64,000 bases of DNA from an uncultured Eubacteriales bacterium (GCA_934446365.1 CAKSDZ010000002.1:62001-126000), one strand, 5' to 3'; counted from the first letter of the stretch, positions 28,447 through 37,141 are shown. Notes: generated from the sequence alone by a model not told the origin. Translations and numbers: made by a program.

Positions 28447-28764
28447 ATGGCGACCTCGAGCGAATACATCGAATTTGTCTGCGAGCAAATCTCCGGCACA
28501 GGCCGTGTGCGATATCGGAAAATGTTCGGAGAATACATGGTTTATATCGACGATAAGCCGCTGCTGCTCGTCTGTGACAACACGGTATACGTCAAAAAGC
28601 TTGACATACTTGCGGAAATTATAAGGGACTCCGAGCTTGGAGTCCCTTACGACGGCGCCAAGGAGCATTACATCCTCGACATCGACAACATTCCGCTCTG
28701 TGAAAACGTGATTTCCGTTTTGAAACCAATCACATCTGTCCCAAAAAAGAAAAGCCAATCCTGA
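28447..28764 (+). CDS. TfoX N-terminal domain protein
   Basis: 105 residues that resemble the TfoX N-terminal domain: RYRKMFGEYMVYIDDKPLLLVCDNTVYVKK and then GVPYDGAKEHYILDID. In gamma-proteobacteria TfoX controls competence; small stand-alone versions in Bacillota have no proven role. No strong ribosome site is visible. The gene begins 3 bp after the HIT stop, or at an overlapping GTG 28441, so coupling is likely. A near-perfect 28-bp palindrome lies inside the gene (28622-28649). It is the last gene before a terminator. Confidence 0.8.
   Translation: MATSSEYIEFVCEQISGTGRVRYRKMFGEYMVYIDDKPLLLVCDNTVYVKKLDILAEIIRDSELGVPYDGAKEHYILDIDNIPLCENVISVLKPITSVPKKKSQS
28622..28649. repeat. 28-bp palindrome inside the TfoX-like gene
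   Basis: TAAGGGACTCC (28622-28632) and GGAGTCCCTTA (28639-28649) are perfect 11-bp arms around GAGCTT. It lies in codons for RDSELGVPY, which read normally for the family. Such a strong hairpin inside a coding region is unusual. Confidence 0.85.
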
Positions 28765-28795
28765 AAAAACGATCGCTTTCCGTGCATCGTTTTTT
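28764..28795 (+). terminator. Intrinsic terminator after the TfoX-like gene
   Basis: AAAAAACGAT (28764-28773) pairs with ATCGTTTTTT (28786-28795) around 12 bases. It probably ends the alaS-mscL-HIT-TfoX unit. Confidence 0.75.
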
Positions 28796-28818
28796 ATTTT
28801 ACAAAAAGGAGAAGCAAC

Positions 28819-29031
28819 ATGTATATTTATGAATTTGAGAGAATCCATGCCGGAATGTCCGGCTGGGGAATGATGGGCGGCAACCGCTACGGAACGGAGG
28901 AATACCGCGCAGTCATCCTATCGCGGGCAAAAAACGGCTGGCGGTATGTCGGCTTTCTCCCTGCGGTGCAAAGAGGAACCGGCCATATAGAGGAAATAGA
29001 CCTCATTTTTGAAAAGGAAACCGAAAAATAA
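28819..29031 (+). CDS. DUF4177-like small protein
   Basis: 70 residues: MYIYEFERI at the start, EEYRAVILSRAKNGWRYVGFLPAV in the middle and IDLIFEKE at the end. The pattern, with a Tyr-rich first strand, a central W-x-Y/F-V and a final strand ending in an acidic tail, is that of small DUF4177 proteins, whose function is unknown. AAAAGGAG lies about 9 bp before the ATG. It lies after a terminator, but I see no clear promoter of its own in the short gap. Confidence 0.7.
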   Translation: MYIYEFERIHAGMSGWGMMGGNRYGTEEYRAVILSRAKNGWRYVGFLPAVQRGTGHIEEIDLIFEKETEK

Positions 29032-29097
29032 CACCGACATGGCAGCGGCGTCCCCAAGTCTTTCCCGACCTAAATTCCGCAAAAGGAGAGAAAATCC

Positions 29098-29607
29098 ATG
29101 GTCATTCTCATTACCGGCGCGTCCCATATCGGAAAAACGGCGCTCGCGCAACGGCTGCTCGAACGATATCACTACCCTTATCTTTCCATCGACCATCTGA
29201 AAATGGGCCTTATCCGCAGCGGGCAGACCGCGCTGACCCCCGAAGATGATGCACTTCTCACGGATTATCTTTGGCCAATCATCCGGGAAATCGTCAAAAC
29301 CGCGGTCGAAAACGAACAGAATCTGACCATCGAGGGCTGTTATATCCCCGCCGGCTGGCACCGCGATTTCGAGCAGCTTTATCTCGACCGCATCCGATAC
29401 TACTGTCTTGTAATGTCGGAGGACTACATAAGCCGCCATTTTTCCGATATTCAAAGGTATGCGAATGTCGCGGAAAAGCGGCTCGACGAAGCCCTCGACC
29501 CGCAAGCCCTGATTCGGGATAACGCCGCTTATCTCGAAGCCTGCCGTCAACACGGATATCGCTGTATCCTAATCGATGACGAATATCACGCGGACATCCT
29601 ATTGTGA
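29098..29607 (+). CDS. Small P-loop kinase-like ATPase
   Basis: 169 residues. MVILITGASHIGKTALAQRLL is a Walker A motif (GASHIGKT) at the extreme N-terminus, followed by PYLSIDHLKMGLIR, as in small kinases that bind a second substrate by an Asp-His pair. IEGCYIPAGW (about 80) fits the second strand region, and LVMSEDYISRHF gives a lid-like region. No target can be named. It may be an adenylate-kinase-fold small-molecule kinase; a zeta-toxin-like role is less likely as no antitoxin is nearby. AAAAGGAG precedes the ATG. It is followed by a strong terminator. Confidence 0.7.
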   Translation: MVILITGASHIGKTALAQRLLERYHYPYLSIDHLKMGLIRSGQTALTPEDDALLTDYLWPIIREIVKTAVENEQNLTIEGCYIPAGWHRDFEQLYLDRIRYYCLVMSEDYISRHFSDIQRYANVAEKRLDEALDPQALIRDNAAYLEACRQHGYRCILIDDEYHADILL

Positions 29608-29623
29608 GTCACATGTATCGGCA

Positions 29624-29667
29624 AAAAAGCCCCGCGCAAAGGGAATACCCTCTGCGCGGGGCTTTTA
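29624..29667. terminator. Bidirectional terminator between kinase and pcrA
   Basis: AAAAGCCCCGCGCA pairs with TGCGCGGGGCTTTT around 14 bases. A- and T-runs on both sides let it stop the plus-strand kinase gene and the minus-strand pcrA. Confidence 0.88.
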
Positions 29668-29700
29668 TACTGCGCGCAAGCACGCTTCAAGCGAAGCAAA

Positions 29701-32103
29701 TCATGCCCGCTTCAATTTCGCATAAGTCGCCATCAGCTTTTTGGTTCCGACGGTATCAAATGCGATTTCATACAGAATGTCGGCACCCATTTCACGGACG
29801 GACATCACCGTTCCCTCGCCGAACATATAATGGCTCACGCGGTCGCCCATCAGGAACGTTTCTCCGGATTTCGTCTTTCCGACGTCGCCCGTCAGCGCGG
29901 ATTTGGTGGTAAATTCGCTGGAAAGCACGTATTTTTTCGTCTTCTCGCCGAATTCCGTCCGGAATTTCGGTCTCGGCGCCGCAAGCTCCTCGACTTTGTA
30001 TTCCTCGTCAATCTCATCGAGAAAACGCGATTTCTGGTTATACTGTGTGCGGCCGTAAAGGAGCCTCTCTCTTGCGCAGAGCGCATATAGACGGTCCTTC
30101 GCGCGCGTAATTGCCACATACGCGAGCCGTCTCTCCTCCTCCAGCTCGTCGGCGGAAAAATTGGACATCTGGCTTGGGAAAATGCCCTCCTCCATGCCCG
30201 GCAGGAAAACGACCGGAAATTCAAGGCCTTTCGAGCTGTGAATGGTCATCAAAACCGCCGCCTCGGCGCTGCCGTCGTAATTGTCGATATCCGTGACAAG
30301 GGAAATCTCTTCGAGAAAGCCGTCAAGCGTCGCATTCTCATGAGTTTTCTCATATTCCATGGCGCTGGACACAAATTCCTCAACGTTCTCGCGTCTTTCG
30401 GAGCCTTCCCCGTTTTCCTCCGCTGTGCGCAGCATCGCGAGATAACCGGATCTCTCGATTGCGGCGCGCACAATATCGGAAAGCTTCTCCGTCTCCGTCA
30501 TTTTTTGAAGCGTGAGAATCAGCTCGACAAACGGTGCGAATTTGCTCTGCGCCTTGGCAATGGTCGGATAATCCGCCGCATGCTCCATCACGCTGAACAT
30601 ACCGTCCTCGGCCGTGCCGCTTTCCGCAATCGCGCGTACCGCCGACATCGTGGCCTCGCCTATCTTGCGCTTCGGCTCGTTGATGATGCGTTCAAGCCGC
30701 AGATTATCGGCCGGATTGCTCACAACGCACAGATAGGCGAGAATGTCTTTGATTTCCTTGCGCTCATAAAAGCGCCTGCCCCCGACGACGCGGTATGGAA
30801 TCCCGCTCTTCATGAGCACGTTTTCAATGCTGTTCGACTGCGCATTCGTGCGGTACAGCACGGCGAAATCGCTGTATTTGCGTTTCTCGCGGATGACAAG
30901 CTCCATCATCTTGTTGACGATGAATTTCGCTTCCTCATTTTGATTTTCAAACTGCTTGACGAAAACCTTTTCGCCATCGCCCCGCTTCGACCAAAGCTCC
31001 TTGCCGCGTCTGCCGAAATTGTGGCGGATAACGGAATTTGCCGCATTCAGAATCGATTCCGTCGAACGGTAATTCTCCTCGAGCTTGATAATCGCGGCAT
31101 CCGGCACCTTTTCATCGAAATGCAGGATATTTTCAATGGTTGCGCCGCGGAATTTATAGATGCTCTGGTCGTCGTCACCGACAACCATGAGATTCCCATA
31201 TCCGCCGGAAAGCAGAATCGCCAGCTCAAACTGCGCATAATTGGTATCCTGAAATTCATCTACAAGCACATATTTGAATTTGCGCTGATAATAGGAGCGG
31301 ACATCCTCATTTTCACGGAGCAGCATCACGGTTTTCATGATGATGTCGTCAAAATCCACCGCCATGGATTCTTCAAGCCGTCCCTGATACAGCGTATAAA
31401 GAGAGGATACCTGTTGGAGCTTATAATCGCTCCCGACCTCCGCGTCGAAATCATGCGGGGTCATGAGACGGTTCTTCGCCATGCTGATTTGATTCATGAT
31501 GAATTTGGCGGGAATCACCTTTTCATCGATGTTCAGCTGCTTCATGCAGTCCGTGACGACCTTTTTCGTGTCGTCCGTATCGTATATGGTAAAGCGTTTG
31601 TCAAAGCCGAGCTTATCCGCATGTGAGCGCAGGATACGCAGGCACATCGAATGGAACGTGCCGCACCAAAGGTCCCCTGCGGGGGCGCCGACAAGGTCCG
31701 CAAGCCGCGCATTCATCTCCCCCGCCGCCTTATTGGTAAAGGTGATGGCAAGAATGTTCCACGGCGCCGTATCCGCCATCGAAAAGGAATCCAGCAGCAT
31801 ATCCAGATCCGCATCGCCGCAGGACGTGACGGCGGCTTCCAGCTCTTTCACCGACTCTTCGTCGGCAGACGCCGGAACCATGTCGCTTTGATAGGCGTTC
31901 CCGTATTTCAATATGTATGCAATCCGATTGACGAGAAGCGTCGTTTTTCCCGTACCGGCACCGGCAAGCACAAGCAGCGGGCCTTCCACGGTGTAGACCG
32001 CTTTTCTCTGCTCCTCATTGAGAAAGCCGTATTTCCGGTCGAAGAGCGCTCTCTTCGCCGCAAGATACCGTCCTTTCAGTGTTCCGCCTTCTTGGTTTGA
32101 CAT
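29701..32103 (-). CDS. pcrA: PcrA/UvrD-type DNA helicase
   Basis: An 800-residue SF1A 3'-5' helicase for repair and removal of transcription or recombination blocks. Motifs in order: FLNEEQRKAV (Q motif), GAGTGKTTLL (I, about 52), FTNKAAGEM (Ia), FVLVDEFQDTNYAQ-type Walker B (VLVDEFQDT), VVGDDDQSIYKFRGA (III), LEENYRST (IV), TIHSSKGLEFPVVFLPG (V) and RRLAYVAITRA (VI). The length is slightly above typical PcrA. I prefer ATG 32103 because GGAAGG lies 7 bp before it; ATG 32109 is too close. The C-terminus, after about residue 700, resembles the RNA-polymerase-binding tail of PcrA. Confidence 0.95.
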   Translation of the reverse strand: MSNQEGGTLKGRYLAAKRALFDRKYGFLNEEQRKAVYTVEGPLLVLAGAGTGKTTLLVNRIAYILKYGNAYQSDMVPASADEESVKELEAAVTSCGDADLDMLLDSFSMADTAPWNILAITFTNKAAGEMNARLADLVGAPAGDLWCGTFHSMCLRILRSHADKLGFDKRFTIYDTDDTKKVVTDCMKQLNIDEKVIPAKFIMNQISMAKNRLMTPHDFDAEVGSDYKLQQVSSLYTLYQGRLEESMAVDFDDIIMKTVMLLRENEDVRSYYQRKFKYVLVDEFQDTNYAQFELAILLSGGYGNLMVVGDDDQSIYKFRGATIENILHFDEKVPDAAIIKLEENYRSTESILNAANSVIRHNFGRRGKELWSKRGDGEKVFVKQFENQNEEAKFIVNKMMELVIREKRKYSDFAVLYRTNAQSNSIENVLMKSGIPYRVVGGRRFYERKEIKDILAYLCVVSNPADNLRLERIINEPKRKIGEATMSAVRAIAESGTAEDGMFSVMEHAADYPTIAKAQSKFAPFVELILTLQKMTETEKLSDIVRAAIERSGYLAMLRTAEENGEGSERRENVEEFVSSAMEYEKTHENATLDGFLEEISLVTDIDNYDGSAEAAVLMTIHSSKGLEFPVVFLPGMEEGIFPSQMSNFSADELEEERRLAYVAITRAKDRLYALCARERLLYGRTQYNQKSRFLDEIDEEYKVEELAAPRPKFRTEFGEKTKKYVLSSEFTTKSALTGDVGKTKSGETFLMGDRVSHYMFGEGTVMSVREMGADILYEIAFDTVGTKKLMATYAKLKRA

Positions 32104-32167
32104 TTTCATACCTTCCGTTTCCTAAATGAGCGATTTTCATACCCTCTTTTTCTCGCTCTTTGTATTT

Positions 32168-32196
32168 ATTATACAATAAAAATCCCATATAATCAA
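32168..32196 (-). promoter_or_regulatory. pcrA promoter
   Basis: On the minus strand: TTGATT (32191-32196), a 17-bp spacer and TATAAT (32168-32173), about 65 bp before the pcrA start. Confidence 0.75.
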
Positions 32197-32512
32197 CATC
32201 AAATCGGAATTTTTGTGAAAAACCTCCACAGGAAATTCATGCAAGAGAACATACATTTTAACAAAAATCAGGCAAACAGCAATCCGTAAAGACAGCAAAC
32301 GGCCCGAGGCACTTCCCCGAGCCGCCGATATTTCATAAACTTTTAATACAGAGACGCTTATTTTTTTCCGCGTTCTCTCCACGGCGAAACCGCTCTGTCT
32401 CCCGATTTCTTTTTCTCTTGCCGAGGAAATTGCCCAAAATAAAAAATATCAATATAAACTCACATCACAACAATCATCACCATATAGATTCCATAAAAGC
32501 CAAAAAATTCAC
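32197..32512. other. Intergenic region, nothing recognised
   Basis: About 316 bp between the pcrA promoter and the terminator of the Cys-repeat protein gene. A GC-rich block near 32298-32325 has imperfect dyad symmetry; the rest is AT-rich. I see no convincing gene, RNA or repeat. Confidence 0.5.
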
Positions 32513-32549
32513 AAAAAAGCGCGGATGCTTTGGCATCCGCGCTTTTTTC
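32513..32549 (-). terminator. Intrinsic terminator of the Cys-repeat surface protein
   Basis: AAAAAAGCGCGGATGC-TTTG-GCATCCGCGCTTTTTT, a perfect stem with T-runs on both strands, 8 bp after the minus-strand stop. Confidence 0.92.
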
Positions 32550-32556
32550 TTATAAA

Positions 32557-34794
32557 TTAAAAGGTTTTTCCTTTGTTTTTATTCTTCGACATAATGAGAT
32601 AGACAGCAGCGCCCGCGATGGCAAGCGTGACGACTACAATGATGATCGGCACCACGATATTCGGACTGTTCTCCTCGCCCTTTGTGACGAAAATCGCATC
32701 CACGCCGTTAAGCTCCGAGCCGTCGATGGCGATATCCAGTCCCTTTCTGCTGTAATTTTCCAGCGTATAGAATGCGTTTCCGCGAAGAACGACAAGAGAC
32801 ACGTCGTAATCCTTGAAAGCAGCATCAATCGAAAGCGTCATTTTCATATCCGACGCAATGGGAGTTTCTACGCCGTCCACAAGAAGCCTATAAACATAAC
32901 CTTCATCGAACTCCCGATACTTCTTATACTCCACCGCCACATCGATCGGCATCGCTCCGATTTCAAACAGCACATTCTTGGAAGCCGTGGCACCGGTAAC
33001 ATAGAGAGAACCGCTGATGCTTGTGAGCGTCTTCTCGACACCGCTCTTCACGGTTTTCGTCACCTCGGAATACCCGCAGATGCTGCAAGTCTTTGTCGTA
33101 GTCTTTCCTTTTACCACGGGTTCTCCGAATACATGTCCCGTGCTCGGGTCAACAGCGCTGTCCACATAACCGCAAAGCTCGCAGACACGTTCCTTCAAGC
33201 CGTCCGTAATACAGGTCTTTGCACTGACCACCTTCCATTCGCCATAGGAATGTGCGTTCGGATCCACAGCGACCGTTCTCGTCTCACGTTTCCCGCAGAC
33301 CGAGCAGACACGCTCCTCCGTGCCCGCCGCCTTACAGGTCGGAGCCGCCGTTACCGTCCATGCCCCCCAGGTGTGAGAAGTAAGCGGGATCGTCTGCGTG
33401 TCCTCCTCTGCGCAAAGAGAGCATGTCCGCCTCTCCGTTCCGGTTGAAACGCAGGTCGCCTCCTTGGTTGTCACCCAAGAACTCCAGCTATGGCCGGATT
33501 TTGCAATTGTTTCCGTATCAACTTCACCACAGATAATACAAATACGCGATCTGGTTCCGGTCGATACACACGTAGCTTCTTTTGTGATTGTCCAAGCACC
33601 CCAGCTGTGGCCAAGCGGTGCGATAATCTCCGTTTCGATGTCATCACAGACCGAGCATCTATGATACCGGCTTCCGGAGGTCGTGCAGCCCGCCTGCACC
33701 GTCACCGTCCATTCGCCGAAAGCGTGATCCGCCAGCGGAAGCTCTCGTGTTTCCGTCGCGCCGCAGGTCGGGCACTCATAAACGGCAGAGCCCTTTGTCG
33801 TACAGGTAGAAGCCGTTACGACCCTTTTCAGGGTATAGAGCGCCGAATCGTGCGCACACTGATTGTCCGCCTCCGAGACCTGTCCGCAAACCGTGCATTT
33901 CTGCTTATAAACGCCGTTCTCCAAATAACGTGCGCCCCATGTATGTCCCGTAGCCGGGGCCAGCGTCCACGAAATCGTCCCGCAAAGCTTGCATTTGTAA
34001 TAGCCGTAGCCGGCCGTAGTACAAGTCGCGTCCTGTCCTTGGGACGGCGTATAGCGCTTGGAATAATCAAAATCATGATCCGTCAGAAGCAAGGTTTCCG
34101 TCTTGACAACATAGCCGCAGGTCGTGCAGTACTGCTCGCGCGTGCCGGTGGTTGTGCAGGTCGCTTCTTTTGTAACTCTCGAATTCGTATTGCTGTGGTT
34201 GCAGATATACACGTTGTGCGTCGTCGTCTGCGAGTCAAAGCCGAAAGAAGTTCCGTCCGCTTTCTTCGCAGCACCGGAGACTGTAATCTCTCTGATGCGC
34301 ATAAACGAGAGATCAAGCCACTTCGTATCGACCGGATAGGTGATGGTAAAAGAACCCGTAGGCGACCGGGAATCCTCTCCTGCGTCCGGAATCGTAATCG
34401 TAACCGTCGATACGGAGGCAGTGCCGGCTACCGAAACAAAAGATGATTGTGAAAGAAACTCTCCGAATAAATAGCCGCTTACGGACGTAGGCCTTTCGAG
34501 CGTACTGACCGGTGCCGTCACAACAACGGTTCCGCCGCTGATTTTATTTCCCGTTTTGGAGCCGACCGAAAATGTCACAGTGAGGGTTTGCAGGGTTTCA
34601 TTATAGGCACTGCCCGTCACCTCCGCATACAACTGCTCCGTATCGTCATCCGCGGCGAGAACAGCATGTCCGGAACGACTGTGATCATGGTCACACGCGT
34701 CATGCGTGTCGACCGCGGCATTTTCAAATCCGTATGTACCGAAGCAAACCAAGCACACGGAAAACGCCAGCAGAAACGCTAAAAATTTTTTCAT
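32557..34794 (-). CDS. Secreted membrane-anchored protein with cohesin-like domain and Cys repeats
   Basis: A 745-residue protein. Residues 1-22 (MKKFLAFLLAFSVCLVCFG) are a signal peptide. Residues about 50-190 are beta-rich and resemble a cohesin or carbohydrate-binding-like sandwich (VTFSVGSKTG, GGTVVVTAP, STVTITIPDAG). Residues about 200-590 hold roughly ten repeats of 35-48 residues with the pattern A-T-C-x-x-x-G-x5-C-x2-C-G followed by H-x-W/F-G-x-W. A C-terminal helix (VVPIIIVVVTLAIAGAAVYLI) and a basic tail (KNKNKGK) anchor it in the membrane with the repeats outside. GGAGGAG precedes ATG 34794; the frame opens further to 34896 without a ribosome site. It may bind metal or form disulfides. 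Function unknown. Confidence 0.82.
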   Translation of the reverse strand: MKKFLAFLLAFSVCLVCFGTYGFENAAVDTHDACDHDHSRSGHAVLAADDDTEQLYAEVTGSAYNETLQTLTVTFSVGSKTGNKISGGTVVVTAPVSTLERPTSVSGYLFGEFLSQSSFVSVAGTASVSTVTITIPDAGEDSRSPTGSFTITYPVDTKWLDLSFMRIREITVSGAAKKADGTSFGFDSQTTTHNVYICNHSNTNSRVTKEATCTTTGTREQYCTTCGYVVKTETLLLTDHDFDYSKRYTPSQGQDATCTTAGYGYYKCKLCGTISWTLAPATGHTWGARYLENGVYKQKCTVCGQVSEADNQCAHDSALYTLKRVVTASTCTTKGSAVYECPTCGATETRELPLADHAFGEWTVTVQAGCTTSGSRYHRCSVCDDIETEIIAPLGHSWGAWTITKEATCVSTGTRSRICIICGEVDTETIAKSGHSWSSWVTTKEATCVSTGTERRTCSLCAEEDTQTIPLTSHTWGAWTVTAAPTCKAAGTEERVCSVCGKRETRTVAVDPNAHSYGEWKVVSAKTCITDGLKERVCELCGYVDSAVDPSTGHVFGEPVVKGKTTTKTCSICGYSEVTKTVKSGVEKTLTSISGSLYVTGATASKNVLFEIGAMPIDVAVEYKKYREFDEGYVYRLLVDGVETPIASDMKMTLSIDAAFKDYDVSLVVLRGNAFYTLENYSRKGLDIAIDGSELNGVDAIFVTKGEENSPNIVVPIIIVVVTLAIAGAAVYLIMSKNKNKGKTF

Positions 34795-34957
34795 AGTTTC
34801 TCCTCCGAATTTTGACATTGCGACCGTCGCCCAAAAACGGCGATACAACGATGAAATCATGTCCGCCAAATATGCGCTTATCGTGTTCTTCTTCAAGCTG
34901 CCGTCCTGAAAAAAACGATAAAATCCGCACTTTTCCGCGGCGGAGCGGCTACAAGGG

Positions 34958-34990
34958 CGAAAAAATTCCGAATAAGTTTTATTCGGAAAA
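34958..34990 (-). terminator. Terminator-like hairpin in the surface protein leader
   Basis: On the minus strand TTCCGAATAA-AAC-TTATTCGGAA is followed by TTTTTT. It lies within about 10 bp of the predicted transcription start and 165 bp before the start codon, so most transcripts might stop here unless it is prevented. Confidence 0.65.
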
Positions 34991-35003
34991 CAATTCTTAT
35001 TTC

Positions 35004-35031
35004 ATTATATCCTTTTTTCCGTATTTGTCAA
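35004..35031 (-). promoter_or_regulatory. Promoter of the Cys-repeat surface protein
   Basis: On the minus strand: TTGACA (35026-35031), a 16-bp spacer and TATAAT (35004-35009). It leaves a leader of about 200 bp. Confidence 0.75.
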
Positions 35032-35294
35032 GCTGTTTTGCATATCTTTCACACATCAAGGCCTTTTCCCGCCGCCGCTTTCATCCGTCCGCCGACGCCA
35101 AATAAGCTGTTCCATGCTGAAATTCGGGAAAACAAATTCCACGTTTTTCCGTATAAATTTCCGTCGGTTCCCTTCATGAAAGGAAAATATGCGGAATGCA
35201 CTCTGCGCCGGAAAGAGGGCACGAAGACAAAAAGCCGACCATTCTCCAAACTTCTTAAAGATTCCTTAAAATTTTGGCAAATTCGTTTTTCCTA
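35032..35294. other. Intergenic region between divergent genes
   Basis: About 263 bp between the two divergent promoters. I see no gene, repeat or known RNA. Confidence 0.5.
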
Positions 35295-35323
35295 TTGTGT
35301 TATCGAAAAATTTGTAATATAAT
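35295..35323 (+). promoter_or_regulatory. Promoter of the membrane M15 peptidase
   Basis: TTGTGT (35295-35300), a 17-bp spacer and TATAAT (35318-35323), leaving a leader of about 105 bp. Confidence 0.6.
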
Positions 35324-35433
35324 GTAGGAAATAGAAAAATGCGGCTTTCTTTCCGCTTGTAAGACGGCTGCAATCTCCCACAAATTTCGACGCGGCATTT
35401 CCCGCGCTGCAAAGGAAAGGAACGGTTCATCAC

Positions 35434-36546
35434 ATGAATTCAAACGGAAGACCCACCGGCGGGTATACATATAAAGATGAAAGGCAAGGAAATGCCGTAA
35501 AGCAAGCCCGCACGGGGCAGCCGCCGCGCAAAAAGAAGCTCCGATTTAAACCCAATAAGGACGGCATGCTGGCACTCGCGGCACTCGTGCTCATCGCCGT
35601 CGTCGTCATCGTCCTGCTCGTGCTCACAATCAAGGCGATTGCCGGAGCCGTCTCCTCCGGCAGCAGCGACGAAACCTCCTCGTCCGCCGACACGACTGCG
35701 GAAATTCCTGTCGTCAAGGCATGGCACGAGGGCTACATACAAAAGAGCATCTCCTCCTCCGAGGTATCCTCGGGAGAGCTGATTCTCGTCAATTTTGAAA
35801 ACGTCTATACGCAGACCGACGCGATCGCCTCCAAGCTCACCGCCCTTTACGGTACAACGGGACACAACACGCTTTTCGTCCTCAACAACGCCGACGTGAA
35901 GGTCCGCCGTGAAATCGTTTCCAATATGCGGGACATGCTTTCCGCCCTGATCGCTGCCAATCCCGAAACGCTCGGCACCACCTCCGACAAGGACCGCATT
36001 ATCCTGTCGAGCGGATATCGCACCACCGACAAACAGACGGAGCTGTATAACGAATCGGTTGGGACCTCGGACGAAAATCTCGTTGCGAAGCCGGGATACA
36101 GCGAGCATCACACCGGATATGCGATCGACCTCAAAATCTTCACCGCAAACGCCAAGACCATCGATATGCGGGAAAACGAGCAGGCCTGGATGGAACAAAA
36201 CTGCGCCAAATACGGATTTGTCGTCCGGTACGACGGCAGCAAATTCGAGAAAACGGGCATTCTCGACGAATCGTGGCATTACCGCTATGTAGGCGTTCCG
36301 CATGCCACTTATATGATGGAAAACAACCTCTGCTTGGAAGAATATTTGGAGCTTCTGAAAAATTCGCATGCTTATCCGAACGAGCCGCTCACGGTTTCGG
36401 TAAGCGACACGGAATATTTCATTTATTATGTCCCCGTTTCCTCGGATTCCACGACTTTCGTTCCGGTTCCGCCGGAATCCGTCGGGACCTATGAAATCTC
36501 CGGCAACAACGTGGACGGCTTCATCGTAACGGTCACAAAAAAATAA
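35434..36546 (+). CDS. Membrane-anchored M15B D-Ala-D-Ala carboxypeptidase
   Basis: A 370-residue protein. A basic cytoplasmic N-terminus (PPRKKKLRFKPNK) is followed by one membrane helix (ALAALVLIAVVVIVLLVLTI, about 47-67) and a Ser-rich linker (about 72-90). The peptidase domain carries the M15B zinc motifs GYSEHHTGYAIDL (about 226) and ESWHYRYVG (about 278). It probably trims D-Ala from peptidoglycan outside the membrane. The C-terminal 60 residues form a small beta-rich extension (EPLTVSVSDTEYFIYYVPVS). GGAAAGG lies 14 bp before the ATG. It is divergent from the Cys-repeat surface protein and followed by a terminator. Confidence 0.92.
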   Translation: MNSNGRPTGGYTYKDERQGNAVKQARTGQPPRKKKLRFKPNKDGMLALAALVLIAVVVIVLLVLTIKAIAGAVSSGSSDETSSSADTTAEIPVVKAWHEGYIQKSISSSEVSSGELILVNFENVYTQTDAIASKLTALYGTTGHNTLFVLNNADVKVRREIVSNMRDMLSALIAANPETLGTTSDKDRIILSSGYRTTDKQTELYNESVGTSDENLVAKPGYSEHHTGYAIDLKIFTANAKTIDMRENEQAWMEQNCAKYGFVVRYDGSKFEKTGILDESWHYRYVGVPHATYMMENNLCLEEYLELLKNSHAYPNEPLTVSVSDTEYFIYYVPVSSDSTTFVPVPPESVGTYEISGNNVDGFIVTVTKK

Positions 36547-36552
36547 GAAATC

Positions 36553-36595
36553 AAATTCCGCCGCGGCGTCCGGTTTCCGGCACGGGCGGAATTTT
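36553..36595 (+). terminator. Intrinsic terminator after the M15 peptidase
   Basis: AAATTCCGCC (36553-36562) pairs with GGCGGAATTT (36585-36594); inner GC-rich bases can extend the stem. It lies 6 bp after the stop. Confidence 0.7.
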
Positions 36596-36625
36596 CGTAT
36601 AACAAGCGGAAAGGAGCGCCCTTTT

Positions 36626-37141
36626 ATGGGAATCACACTGGAAAAAGCAAATCGGGACGATATTCCCGCCCTGCTTGCCGTCTGCCGTGCGGCGGCGGCA
36701 ACCGCCGGCAGCACGTGGGACGACAGCTATCCGAATGCGGAGATTTTATCCGAGGATGTCGGGCACGGCGCCCTATACAAAATCATGGAGGGAAACGATA
36801 TCATCGGCCTTCTGTCATGCGGCGAGACCGGCGAGCTTTCCATGCTCTCCGACCCGGACGCCGGCGCGCATCCGTTTGATTTCGCACGCTTCGGCATTCA
36901 TCCCCGCTGTCAGGGAAAAGGCTTCGGACACGCGGCGCTTGCTGCGGCCGTCGGACTTTGCGAAAAGTGCGGCGGCACCGCTGTCCGCGTGCTGGTAAGC
37001 CCGGGCAATCCCGCCGCGCTTTGCGTCTATCGAAGGGAGGGCTTTGAAATCGTCCGGCACGTCCATCTTTGGGAAAGGGATTACCTATATTGCCGAAAGC
37101 GCATTCCCGAATCGTCGACAAGAACACCGGAGGACCTATGA
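36626..37141 (+). CDS. GNAT family N-acetyltransferase
   Basis: 171 residues with the acetyl-CoA-binding GNAT pattern: FARFGIHPRCQGKGFGHAAL (V/I-x-P-x-x-Q/R-G-x-G-x-G/A, about 88-107) and the later VRVLVSPGNPAALCVYRREGFEIV. The substrate is unknown. AAAGGAG lies before the ATG. Its stop overlaps the ATG of the helicase gene by 4 bp (ATGA), so the two are coupled, although a shared role is not obvious. Confidence 0.9.
   Translation: MGITLEKANRDDIPALLAVCRAAAATAGSTWDDSYPNAEILSEDVGHGALYKIMEGNDIIGLLSCGETGELSMLSDPDAGAHPFDFARFGIHPRCQGKGFGHAALAAAVGLCEKCGGTAVRVLVSPGNPAALCVYRREGFEIVRHVHLWERDYLYCRKRIPESSTRTPEDL

Noticed and set aside
29098..29607. Toxin-antitoxin system (zeta toxin-like kinase)
   Set aside because: No antitoxin-size gene overlaps or adjoins it; the P-loop and DH motif fit a small-molecule kinase equally well.
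30238..31626. A 462-residue plus-strand frame opposite pcrA
   Set aside because: Shadow of the helicase gene; no ribosome site, no recognisable domain.
32137..32382. An 81-residue minus-strand frame in the gap upstream of pcrA
   Set aside because: It overlaps the pcrA promoter, has no ribosome site and no recognisable sequence features.
33490..34446. A 318-residue plus-strand frame opposite the Cys-repeat protein
   Set aside because: Repetitive only because the real gene on the other strand is repetitive; rich in Arg and Cys without a fold pattern.
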